Assembly (NCBI GenBank): GCA_002337455.1
Contig: DDGC01000020.1
Coordinates: forward strand, 1 to 56,352
Source: Rhizobiales bacterium UBA1912
Lineage (GTDB): Bacteria; Pseudomonadota; Alphaproteobacteria; Rhizobiales; Devosiaceae
Length of the DNA stretch: 56,352 nucleotides
Direction: 5' to 3'
In this document: positions 49,957-56,352 of the stretch, one piece after another
Numbering within the stretch: the first letter of the stretch is position 1
Layout: each line of letters starts with the position of its first letter
Position numbers and translations under genes: made by a program
The notes under the pieces: model-generated
What the model was told of the DNA's origin: nothing
The model's input: the letters and a program-made list of their open reading frames with translations, nothing else
Databases searched by the model: none

Positions 49957-51297
49957 ATGCGCTATCTCCCCCATTCCGCCGCTGACCGCCAGCATATGTT
50001 GGCAACGATCGGCGCGTCTTCCATCGATGATCTGTTCGCCGCGGTGCCCAAATCGGTCCTGGGCACGTTCAGCCCCGACCTGCCGGACCATCAGCCCGAA
50101 TTTGCCGTCGAAGCACATATGCGCGGTCTGGCGAGAGCCAACCACGCAGCGGGCGACGGTCCGTTCTTTGTGGGCGCGGGCGCCTATCGCCACCACGTCC
50201 CGGCCACCGTCGATCATCTGATCCAGCGCTCGGAATGGCTCACCGCTTACACGCCCTACCAGCCGGAAATCTCGCAGGGCACGCTTCAGATGCTCTTCGA
50301 GTTCCAGACCCAGGTCGCAAACCTGACAGGCATGGATGTGGCCAACGCCTCGATGTATGACGGTTCGACGGCGACAGCAGAAGCCGTACTGATGGCGCGC
50401 CGCATCACGAGAAAGAACAAGGTCTTCCTCTCGGGCGGTCTGCATCCGCAATATCGCGATACGGTCGTCACCTATCTCTCGGGCGAAGAAGGTCTCGAAT
50501 GTCTGGCGCCCTCGCCAGAAGGGCAGGGCGATATTGTCGACCACATCGACGACGACACCGCCGCCATCGTCATCCAGACCCCCGATTTTTACGGCCACCT
50601 TCGCAACGTTTCGGCGCTGGCCGAAGCCGCCCACGAAAAGGGCGCGCTGCTGATCGTCGTCGTCACTGAAATCATCTCGCTGGGCCTTCTCGAAGCCCCG
50701 GGCGCCCTTGGCGCGGACATCGTGGTCGCCGAGGGTCAGTCGCTGGGCAATCCGTTGACGTTTGGCGGGCCCTATGTCGGACTTCTGGCCTGCCGTGAAA
50801 AATTCGTGCGCCAGATGCCGGGCCGGCTATGCGGCGAAACGATCGATGCCGATGGCGAACGCGGGTTCGTCCTCACGCTCTCGACCCGCGAACAGCATAT
50901 CCGCCGCGAAAAGGCGACATCCAACATCTGCACCAATGCCGGATTGTGTGCGTTGGCCTTCACCATCCACCTTTCGCTTCTGGGCGAAAGAGGGCTGACC
51001 CGGCTCGCAAAGCTCAATCATTCGCGCGCCATCGCACTGGCCGATGCGCTGGACGGGGCGGGGATCGCGGTCCTCAACAAGACGTTCTTTAACGAAATGA
51101 CCATCCGCCTGCCTGTTCCCGCCGCACGTGTGGTCGAAGCTCTGGCCGCGAAGGGTATCCTCGCCGGTGTTCCGGTCTCGCGGCTCGAGCCGGGAAAACC
51201 CGATGTCGAAAATCTTCTGATCCTCGCTGCGACCGAGTTGACGACCGACGCCGATATCTCCGCGCTTGTCGATGCGCTGAAAGGAGAAATTGCATGA
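49957..51297 (+). CDS. gcvPA: Glycine dehydrogenase (decarboxylating) subunit 1
   Basis: GcvPA is the N-terminal half of the P protein in the two-subunit form. The P protein decarboxylates glycine and loads H protein. The 446-residue product has MRYLPHSAADRQHML, FVGAGAYRHHVPA, TPYQPEISQGTLQMLFEFQ and MYDGSTATAEA. It lacks the PLP lysine, which is in subunit 2. Its TGA overlaps the gcvPB start by four bases (ATGA), coupling equal production. Many relatives in the order have a fused GcvP, so the split form is taxonomically informative. Confidence 0.96.
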   Translation: MRYLPHSAADRQHMLATIGASSIDDLFAAVPKSVLGTFSPDLPDHQPEFAVEAHMRGLARANHAAGDGPFFVGAGAYRHHVPATVDHLIQRSEWLTAYTPYQPEISQGTLQMLFEFQTQVANLTGMDVANASMYDGSTATAEAVLMARRITRKNKVFLSGGLHPQYRDTVVTYLSGEEGLECLAPSPEGQGDIVDHIDDDTAAIVIQTPDFYGHLRNVSALAEAAHEKGALLIVVVTEIISLGLLEAPGALGADIVVAEGQSLGNPLTFGGPYVGLLACREKFVRQMPGRLCGETIDADGERGFVLTLSTREQHIRREKATSNICTNAGLCALAFTIHLSLLGERGLTRLAKLNHSRAIALADALDGAGIAVLNKTFFNEMTIRLPVPAARVVEALAAKGILAGVPVSRLEPGKPDVENLLILAATELTTDADISALVDALKGEIA

Positions 51298-52844
51298 GCA
51301 TGAACACTCAGGGCCGCCCCACCGCCCCCAATGCCGCGACGGGCTCGGCAAGCCACGGCCCCGCCGCTTTGCTCCCCGCCGAGCCGCTTCTGTTCGAGAT
51401 CGGCGACCGCGACCATTCCGGCGTCGATCTGCCCGATATTGAAGTGCCCGATGACCGCCTCGGAGGTCTGCGCCGCAAGAGCGAGCTTGATCTTCCCGGC
51501 CTGACCGAACCAGAAGCCATGCGGCACTACGTGCGCCTGTCGCGCCGTAATTATTCGATTGATTCGGGCATGTATCCGCTAGGCTCGTGCACGATGAAGC
51601 ACAACCCCCGGCTCAACGAGAAAATGGCCCGGCTGCCCGGCTTTGCCGATATCCACCCGCTCCAGCCGATCTCGACGGTGGCCGGCGCGCTTGGTGTCAT
51701 GGAACAGCTCAGCCATTGGTTGATGGAGTTGACCAACACCGCCGCCGTGGCGCTGTCGCCCAAGGCGGGCGCGCATGGCGAATTGTGCGGCATGATGGCC
51801 ATCAAGGCCGCCCATGAGGCAAAAGGGCAGGGCCATCGCAAGATCGTCCTCGTCCCCGAAAGCGCCCACGGCACCAATCCTGCCACCGCCGCGTTCCTGG
51901 GCTATTCGGTCAAATCAATCGATGCCAACGATAACGGCACTGTCGATGTCGAGGCTGTCAAGGCAGCGCTATCGGACGATGTCGCGGCGATCATGCTGAC
52001 CAATCCAAACACCTGCGGCCTGTTCGAATCCCAGATCATCGAGATCGCTGCAGCAGTTCATGAGGCTGGCGCCTATTTCTACTGCGACGGCGCCAATTTC
52101 AACGCCATCATGGGCGTGGTGCGGCCGGGCGATCTGGGCATCGACGCCATGCACATCAACCTGCACAAGACCTTTTCGACGCCCCATGGCGGCGGTGGTC
52201 CGGGTTCGGGGCCGGTGGTGCTGTCGCAAGCCCTTGCGCCCTTTGCGCCGGTTCCGTTCCTGCGCAAGGATGGGGAAAAGATCGACCTTGTCGAACACGT
52301 CGATGGCGACGCCTTCGGGCGCCTCACGGCGTTCCACGGCCAGATGGGCATGTATGTGCGGGCCCTCACCTACATGCTCAGCCATGGCGCTGACGGATTG
52401 GCGCAGGCGGCACGCGATGCGGTGCTCAATGCCAACTACCTTAAGGCGCGCATGGAAGATCTGTTCACAGCCCCCTTCAACGGCCAGCCCGTCATGCACG
52501 AGGTGCTGTTCGACGACGAATTCCTTAAGGGAACGGGCGTTTCCACTCTCGATTTCGCCAAGGCGATGATTGATGAGGGCTTCCATCCCATGACCATGTA
52601 TTTCCCGCTGGTCGTGCATGGCGCCATGCTGATCGAACCCACTGAAAGCGAGTCGCTCCAGACCCTCGATGTGTTCGTTTCAACGATGCGCGAGCTCGCC
52701 GAAGACGCCCGCGCGGGCAATGCCGAACGCTTCACATCCGCGCCGATGCGCGCTCCGCTGCGTCGGCTGGACGAAACCCGTGCGGCCCGCCAGCCACGCC
52801 TGAAATGGACGGCGCCAGCCGACAATCTCCGGGCGGCGCAATAG
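51294..52844 (+). CDS. gcvPB: Glycine dehydrogenase (decarboxylating) subunit 2
   Basis: GcvPB is the catalytic half. The 516-residue protein has the PLP lysine in HINLHKTFSTPHGGGGPG, the substrate segment YPLGSCTMKHNPRLNE, and ESAHGTNPATAAFLGY. It starts within the gcvPA stop as ATGA. A GC-rich hairpin (52856-52872) lies after the stop and may mark the operon end. The pair, with GcvT, GcvH and a dihydrolipoamide dehydrogenase encoded elsewhere, makes the complete system. Confidence 0.97.
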   Translation: MSMNTQGRPTAPNAATGSASHGPAALLPAEPLLFEIGDRDHSGVDLPDIEVPDDRLGGLRRKSELDLPGLTEPEAMRHYVRLSRRNYSIDSGMYPLGSCTMKHNPRLNEKMARLPGFADIHPLQPISTVAGALGVMEQLSHWLMELTNTAAVALSPKAGAHGELCGMMAIKAAHEAKGQGHRKIVLVPESAHGTNPATAAFLGYSVKSIDANDNGTVDVEAVKAALSDDVAAIMLTNPNTCGLFESQIIEIAAAVHEAGAYFYCDGANFNAIMGVVRPGDLGIDAMHINLHKTFSTPHGGGGPGSGPVVLSQALAPFAPVPFLRKDGEKIDLVEHVDGDAFGRLTAFHGQMGMYVRALTYMLSHGADGLAQAARDAVLNANYLKARMEDLFTAPFNGQPVMHEVLFDDEFLKGTGVSTLDFAKAMIDEGFHPMTMYFPLVVHGAMLIEPTESESLQTLDVFVSTMRELAEDARAGNAERFTSAPMRAPLRRLDETRAARQPRLKWTAPADNLRAAQ

Positions 52845-52855
52845 CAATCACGCCT

Positions 52856-52872
52856 CCTGGCCACTGGCCAGG
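52856..52872 (+). terminator. Hairpin at the end of the gcv operon
   Basis: CCTGGCC (52856-52862), ACT loop, GGCCAGG (52866-52872), followed by GGGGCAAAAAC. The stem is perfect but no U-run follows, so termination would be inefficient or Rho-assisted. It lies 11 bases after the gcvPB stop. Confidence 0.45.
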
Positions 52873-52940
52873 GGGCAAAAACACCTTTGATCGACGCGCC
52901 AAACCCCTTAAACTTCGACGGTACTAGTCGGAGGGCGTCA

Positions 52941-53990
52941 ATGTCGAATATGAACCCCCACGTGCTTGAGACCTTCCGGTTTCAAGCCGAGGCCTGCCGA
53001 AGTCTGGGCTCCCCGTTCACCGCTGCATTGTGTGACCTGCTCGCCGAACGGCTGACTGATTCGTCGCGCTTCGGTGCCCGAATTTTGAACTGGCCTGATT
53101 CGGCCCGGGCCGATGCCATTGCCCTGCGGGCCGCCGGAGCGCTTCATGCGCTCGTGCGCTCAGGCAATGCCCGCGAACTTGCTTCGCTTTATCCACCGTT
53201 GGAGGCCAGGCCGGGTCAGCTTTGGGATGCCATAGAGGCGGCGATCGAAAAGCACGACGACTTCCTGCACGATTTCCTCGACAGCCCGCCCCAGACCAAC
53301 GAGGTGATGCGCTCATCTGCCCTGCTGGGCATGGCCTTGCGGCTCGCCGAAAGACTGGAGATGCCCTTGGCTCTCTATGAGATCGGGGCCAGCGCTGGGT
53401 TAAACCTGGCCTTCGATACCTACCACTACGCGCTTGGCGAAGATCGCGAATGGGGTGACGCCAACGCGCTCGTCAATATCGAGAGCGAATGGCGCGGCCA
53501 TTTCCCCTCGCTTGAAACCGAGTTGGAAATCGCGAGCCGGCAGGGCTGCGATCGCAATCCGCTCGACCCGCATGCGCCCGAGAGCGTCGAGCGCCAGCTT
53601 GCCTATATCTGGGCCGATCAGCACAACCGCATTGGCCGCGTTTCAGCGGCCTTGTCTGCGGCCGCGTCCCGGCCCTACGTGGTTGAACGGGCAGACGCCG
53701 CCGACTGGGTCGCCGCAAAGCTTGCTGAGCCACCCCAGGCCGGTGTGGCACCCGTATTCTTCCACACCATCGTCTGGCAGTACCTGCCCAAAGCCACCAA
53801 GGACCGCATCGCCGAGGCATTCGAAGCGGCGGGCGCCAGCGCAACGGCGGAAACGCCGCTGGTCTGGATGTTCATGGAGGCGGAGGATCATCCCGCCGGT
53901 GCCGTGCTCAAGCAGACGGTCTGGCCGGGCGGGGAAAAGGAAACCGTCGGGCTTTCCGACTATCACGGTCGCTGGGTCGACTGGACATAA
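52941..53990 (+). CDS. DUF2332 domain protein
   Basis: The protein is 349 residues from the ATG at 52941, which has GGAGGG five bases upstream; the frame is open to 52887. The family pattern is present: FRFQAEACRSLGSPFTAALC near the start, LLGMALRLAERLEMPLALYEIGASAGLNLAFDTYHY, which resembles a SAM-type nucleotide-binding loop, and FFHTIVWQYLP near 285-295. DUF2332 proteins have no described function; a methyltransferase-like fold is my inference. It ends at a strong terminator shared with the convergent ridA-like gene. Confidence 0.85.
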   Translation: MSNMNPHVLETFRFQAEACRSLGSPFTAALCDLLAERLTDSSRFGARILNWPDSARADAIALRAAGALHALVRSGNARELASLYPPLEARPGQLWDAIEAAIEKHDDFLHDFLDSPPQTNEVMRSSALLGMALRLAERLEMPLALYEIGASAGLNLAFDTYHYALGEDREWGDANALVNIESEWRGHFPSLETELEIASRQGCDRNPLDPHAPESVERQLAYIWADQHNRIGRVSAALSAAASRPYVVERADAADWVAAKLAEPPQAGVAPVFFHTIVWQYLPKATKDRIAEAFEAAGASATAETPLVWMFMEAEDHPAGAVLKQTVWPGGEKETVGLSDYHGRWVDWT

Positions 53991-53994
53991 GAAA

Positions 53995-54027
53995 GCGGCC
54001 CTGGAGTGATTCCGGGGCCGCCTTTTA
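53995..54027. terminator. Bidirectional terminator between DUF2332 and RidA genes
   Basis: GCGGCC (53995-54000) pairs with GGCCGC (54016-54021), extended by inner pairs around a GTGA loop, and is followed by CTTTTA. On the opposite strand the stem is followed by TTTCTT. Both flanking genes end here. Confidence 0.8.
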
Positions 54028-54040
54028 TGGACTGGTTGCC

Positions 54041-54391
54041 TTAGTCGAGCGCTGCAACAGCGATGATTTCCACCCGCAGGTTGGGTGAAGCCAACCGGGC
54101 TTCGTAGCAGGCGCGGGCCGGCGGATTGGCCGGATCGATCCAGGCGTCATAGACCGAGTTCATGGCCGAAAAATCGCCGATGCTGGTCAGCAGGACCTGC
54201 ACTGAGAGCACCTTGGACTTGCTCGACCCGGCTTCGGCCAGCAGCGCATCGATCTTCTCGAGCACCTGGGCCGTCTGGATTTCGATGGTCGCGAATTCGT
54301 CCTTGGCCACCTGTCCGGCGAGATAGAGCGTATTGCCGTGCTTGACGGCCTGGCTCATGCGCGGGCCGGAATGAAGGCGTTCGATGGTCAT
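54041..54391 (-). CDS. RidA family protein (reactive intermediate/imine deaminase-like)
   Basis: The 116-residue protein has the RidA fold markers: RMSQAVKHGNTLYLAGQVAKD, the dimer segment QTAQVLEKIDALLAEAGSS, and the ending PARACYEARLASPNLRVEIIAVAA, where the first Arg is a candidate for the conserved substrate-binding Arg. RidA hydrolyses enamine/imine intermediates from PLP enzymes. The sequence belongs to one of the Rid subfamilies rather than clearly RidA itself, so no symbol is given. A palindromic repeat lies upstream. Confidence 0.88.
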   Translation of the reverse strand: MTIERLHSGPRMSQAVKHGNTLYLAGQVAKDEFATIEIQTAQVLEKIDALLAEAGSSKSKVLSVQVLLTSIGDFSAMNSVYDAWIDPANPPARACYEARLASPNLRVEIIAVAALD

Positions 54392-54402
54392 TGGGTATCT
54401 CC

Positions 54403-54512
54403 TCTAGAGCGTTTCGAGGATAAGTGGAGCACCACTAATCCGGTTCGGAAGCGCGACAAAACAAAGACTTGGATCGTTGCGCCGTTTTCCGTGAAACGGT
54501 GAAATGATCTGG
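54403..54512. repeat. Rhizobial-type intergenic repeat, copy d (longest)
   Basis: The block runs from TCTAGAGCGTTTCGAGGATA to GAAATGATCTGG. It contains CCGGTTCGGAAGCGCGACAA and, near the end, a CCGTTT/AAACGG hairpin. Layout and wording match the widespread Rhizobiales palindromes that begin TCTAGAGCGTTTC, and the copy at 6919-6984. No gene is seen in the 175 bases between the RidA and atpF genes. Confidence 0.7.
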
Positions 54513-54521
54513 TCTTGATAC

Positions 54522-54544
54522 AAAAACGGGCCCCGCAGGGCCCG
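54522..54544 (-). terminator. Rho-independent terminator of the F0 operon
   Basis: On the minus strand CGGGCCC pairs with GGGCCCG around a four-base loop (54527-54544) and is followed by five T (54526-54522). It lies about 22 bases after the atpF stop and ends the atpB-E-F'-F transcript. Confidence 0.85.
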
Positions 54545-54566
54545 CAATTCAGTTCATCGGAGCCGC

Positions 54567-55049
54567 TCAGTTAAGCCGGCTGGCGACGTCCTTGATCGAC
54601 TGATCGACAAGCGCGCCGCCACTGTCCTTGACCTGATCGGCAAGGATGAGGCGGGCAGCCTCGATTGCGACATCGGCGGAACGGGCGCGAACATCTGCAA
54701 GCGCCTGGGCCTCGGCCTGGGCGATCTTGTCTTCCACGGCCTTGGTGCGGCGGGCGACCATATCCTCAAGCGCCTCTTCGGCTTCGGCCGTCATGCGTTC
54801 GGCCTCTTCCTGCGCGGCGGCAACGATCTCTTCGGCTTCGCTTTCGGCGGCCTTGCGCTTGCGCTCATATTCGGCGAGCAGCGCCTGAGCTTCCTCACGC
54901 AAGCGCTTGGCCTCGTCGAGATCGGCTTCGATCTTTGCGATGCGGCTATCGAGCGCCCTGGTGACGAAGGCCGGGACCTTGAAATAGATCACGATCCCGA
55001 AAAAGATCAGCAGAGCGATAAAGGCCCAGAATGTGGCATCGAGTTCCAT
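54567..55049 (-). CDS. atpF: F0F1 ATP synthase subunit b
   Basis: Subunit b forms half of the peripheral stalk with b'. The 160-residue protein has one N-terminal membrane helix (about 5-25, FWAFIALLIFFGIVIYFKVPAFV) and a long Ala/Glu/Arg-rich coiled coil to residue about 125. It is the last F0 gene, six bases after atpF', and is followed by a terminator. The order matches the split F0/F1 arrangement of alphaproteobacteria. Confidence 0.95.
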   Translation of the reverse strand: MELDATFWAFIALLIFFGIVIYFKVPAFVTRALDSRIAKIEADLDEAKRLREEAQALLAEYERKRKAAESEAEEIVAAAQEEAERMTAEAEEALEDMVARRTKAVEDKIAQAEAQALADVRARSADVAIEAARLILADQVKDSGGALVDQSIKDVASRLN

Positions 55050-55055
55050 GTCGGG

Positions 55056-55685
55056 CTACTCCTTGCTGGCCTTGGCAACGGCGTCGCGGGCGGCCTTGAC
55101 GGGCACCTTGCCGATGAGCTGCGCAACGACAGCCTGAGCGGTGTCCGCAGCGATTTCGTCGACATGCCCCATGGCCTCGGCCTTGGTGGCTGCAATCCGC
55201 TCTTCGGCCGATGTGACCTTCTTGGCGAGATTGGCTTCAACCTTGGACCGGGCCGTGTCGAGCTTGGTCTTGTTCTCGGCGCGGGCAGCTTCGGCGATGC
55301 CATGTGCATTCGAGCGTGCCTCGGCCAGCGCTGCCTCATAGGACGCGATGGCCTGATCGGTCTTCTGGCGCAGGCGCTCAGCCTCCGCCAGATCGCCTTC
55401 GATCCGGTCGCGGCGTTCCTCGAGGATCTCACCGATCCGGGGCAGCGCGAGCTTTTTCATGACGAAATAGAGCGCGGCAAAAGTTATGGCCAGCCACAAC
55501 AGCTGGGAAGGAAATGTCGTCGCGTCGAACGGAGGAAACACGCCCGAGACGTGTTCTTCACCATGCGCACCGACCACCTCATGGGTTTCGCCGTCCGGAG
55601 ATGCTTCGAGCGAAACGATATGGTCTTCGAGCGGCTCAATGGCCTCTTGAAGTGGGGTTTCCTGTGCCTGGACCTGGCTAATCAT
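55056..55685 (-). CDS. atpF': F0F1 ATP synthase subunit b'
   Basis: Subunit b' pairs with b in the peripheral stalk of alphaproteobacterial and photosynthetic enzymes. The 209-residue protein has a 60-residue acidic N-terminal extension, one membrane helix (about 61-80, LLWLAITFAALYFVMKKLALPRI) and a coiled coil (about 85-190). The sequence LPRIGEILEERRDRIEGDL is characteristic. It is also called atpG or atpX in some genomes. A hairpin separates it from atpE. Confidence 0.93.
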   Translation of the reverse strand: MISQVQAQETPLQEAIEPLEDHIVSLEASPDGETHEVVGAHGEEHVSGVFPPFDATTFPSQLLWLAITFAALYFVMKKLALPRIGEILEERRDRIEGDLAEAERLRQKTDQAIASYEAALAEARSNAHGIAEAARAENKTKLDTARSKVEANLAKKVTSAEERIAATKAEAMGHVDEIAADTAQAVVAQLIGKVPVKAARDAVAKASKE

Positions 55686-55713
55686 GCGCTATCCGCCAAT
55701 TGAAAAGTCTGGT

Positions 55714-55733
55714 GTGCCGGCCAATACCGGCAC
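55714..55733. other. Hairpin between atpE and atpF'
   Basis: Perfect seven-base stem GTGCCGG/CCGGCAC with a six-base loop, in the 104-base spacer after atpE. It may protect the atpE 3' end or cause partial termination so that more subunit c is made than b/b'. That is inference from c-ring stoichiometry. Confidence 0.5.
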
Positions 55734-55789
55734 ATGGCAAGGCAGCCGAAGCGTGCTCCGGCCGCCTTCAAATGTTCTGTTGCGGAAAA

Positions 55790-56017
55790 TTAGACCGCGA
55801 ACAGGAGCAGAAGGGCAACCAGGAACGAGAAGATGCCCAGAGCTTCGGTCACAGCGAAACCGAAGATGAGGTTACCGGACTGGCTGGGAGCAGCCGACGG
55901 GTTGCGCAGGGCACCCGACAGGAAACTTCCGAAGATGTTGGCCACGCCAATGGCGGCGCCGGCCATACCGAAACATGCAATGCCTGCACCGATGTACTTA
56001 GCGGCTTCAGCTTCCAT
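55790..56017 (-). CDS. atpE: F0F1 ATP synthase subunit c
   Basis: Subunit c forms the proton-driven rotor ring. The 75-residue protein is two helices with the polar loop RNPSAAPS. The proton-carrying carboxylate is the Glu in FGFAVTEALGIFSF in the second helix. The Gly/Ala-rich first helix (GAGIACFGMAGAAIGVANIFG) is typical. A GAAAGGATC site lies before the ATG. Confidence 0.97.
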   Translation of the reverse strand: MEAEAAKYIGAGIACFGMAGAAIGVANIFGSFLSGALRNPSAAPSQSGNLIFGFAVTEALGIFSFLVALLLLFAV

Positions 56018-56064
56018 TTTGTGATCCTTTCAAAGCCTTGAAACTTAACGGGGTCTAGTGGAGA

Positions 56065-56352
56065 TCAATGCGAAGGATGGATCGCATCGTTGAGATACAT
56101 GGAGGTCAGGACGGCAAAGACATAAGCCTGTACCGCGGACACCATGAATTCGAGAGCTGTGAGCGCCACGCCCATGATGAGCGGCAGCACGGCACCTGCG
56201 ATGCCCACGGCCCCGAGGGACGCAAGCGAAACGACAAAGCCGGTGAACACCTTGAGCGTGATGTGGCCGGCCAGCATGTTGCCGAACAGACGAACCGAGA
56301 GCGAAATCGGACGCGAGAGGAACGAGATGACCTCGATCGGCGTCACGATGGG
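56065..56352 (-). CDS. atpB: F0F1 ATP synthase subunit a, C-terminal part (runs off the window)
   Basis: Subunit a forms the proton half-channels against the c-ring. About 95 C-terminal residues are present. The essential Arg is in SLSVRLFGNMLAGH, with the later helix LEFMVSAVQAYVFAVLTSMYL. The reading frame is open to the window edge (residues Pro-Ile-Val before the GTG at 56346), so the start lies beyond 56352. It is the first of the four F0 genes seen; atpI would be expected next upstream. Confidence 0.96.
   Translation of the reverse strand, partial: PIVTPIEVISFLSRPISLSVRLFGNMLAGHITLKVFTGFVVSLASLGAVGIAGAVLPLIMGVALTALEFMVSAVQAYVFAVLTSMYLNDAIHPSH

Overview
The window is GC-rich and densely coded. 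It looks like a chromosomal segment of an alphaproteobacterium of the order Hyphomicrobiales (Rhizobiales). The reasons are the aa3 oxidase operon with CtaB, a CoxF-like peptide, CtaG and SURF1; the separate F0 operon with a b' subunit; the alphaproteobacterial-type gshA; the small families DUF2093, DUF4170, DUF1127, DUF6101 and IalB; an LsrB/VtlR-like LysR regulator; and rhizobial intergenic palindromes. The split glycine decarboxylase (GcvPA/GcvPB) makes a Devosia/Pelagibacterium-like genome my best guess, but that is an inference. I see no rRNA, tRNA, transposase, phage gene or CRISPR array.

Layout. 1-1020: groES and a truncated groEL on the minus strand, behind a promoter and a CIRCE element. 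1092-4074: a GT2-GtrA fusion, a GT39-type membrane glycosyltransferase and a DUF1905 protein. 4131-6921: a sigma-54-type regulator with a degenerate receiver, divergent from a membrane-anchored degenerate EAL protein, with a CIRCE-like inverted repeat between them. 6998-9610: a HAD hydrolase, a SAM methyltransferase with no ordinary start codon, and ribF. 9780-16217: ileS, lspA, a lipoprotein, an RluB-type pseudouridine synthase with a repetitive Gly/Arg tail, and rsmD. 16246-25536: mutL, tadA, a patatin-like protein, purD, xseA, DUF2093, DUF4170, a CysQ-like phosphatase, DUF6101 and ubiA. 25610-32166: rsmE, gshA, a DrrAB-like ABC exporter with a divergent MarR regulator, an LsrB/VtlR-like regulator divergent from a DUF1127 protein, and ialB.

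32483-42268 is one long respiratory and housekeeping run: coxB-coxA-ctaB-coxF-ctaG-coxC-DUF983-surf1-thrC-M16 peptidase-GNAT. Internal hairpins probably grade the amounts of structural subunits and assembly factors. 42343-48008 holds a seven-TM PAS-GGDEF-EAL protein, YqgE, a DsbD-N protein, a Prx5-type peroxiredoxin and a lipoprotein. 48051-52844 is the glycine cleavage operon gcvT-gcvH-gcvPA-gcvPB behind a tandem glycine riboswitch with an unusually long linker. The window ends with DUF2332, RidA and the F0 ATP synthase genes atpB (partial)-atpE-atpF'-atpF on the minus strand.

Most of the window is conserved core genome. The least routine parts are the pseudo-receiver/dead-EAL divergent module with its palindrome, the long-linker glycine riboswitch, the missing start codon of the methyltransferase, the RluB repeat tail, a dyad in front of gshA, and a scattered family of palindromic intergenic repeats.
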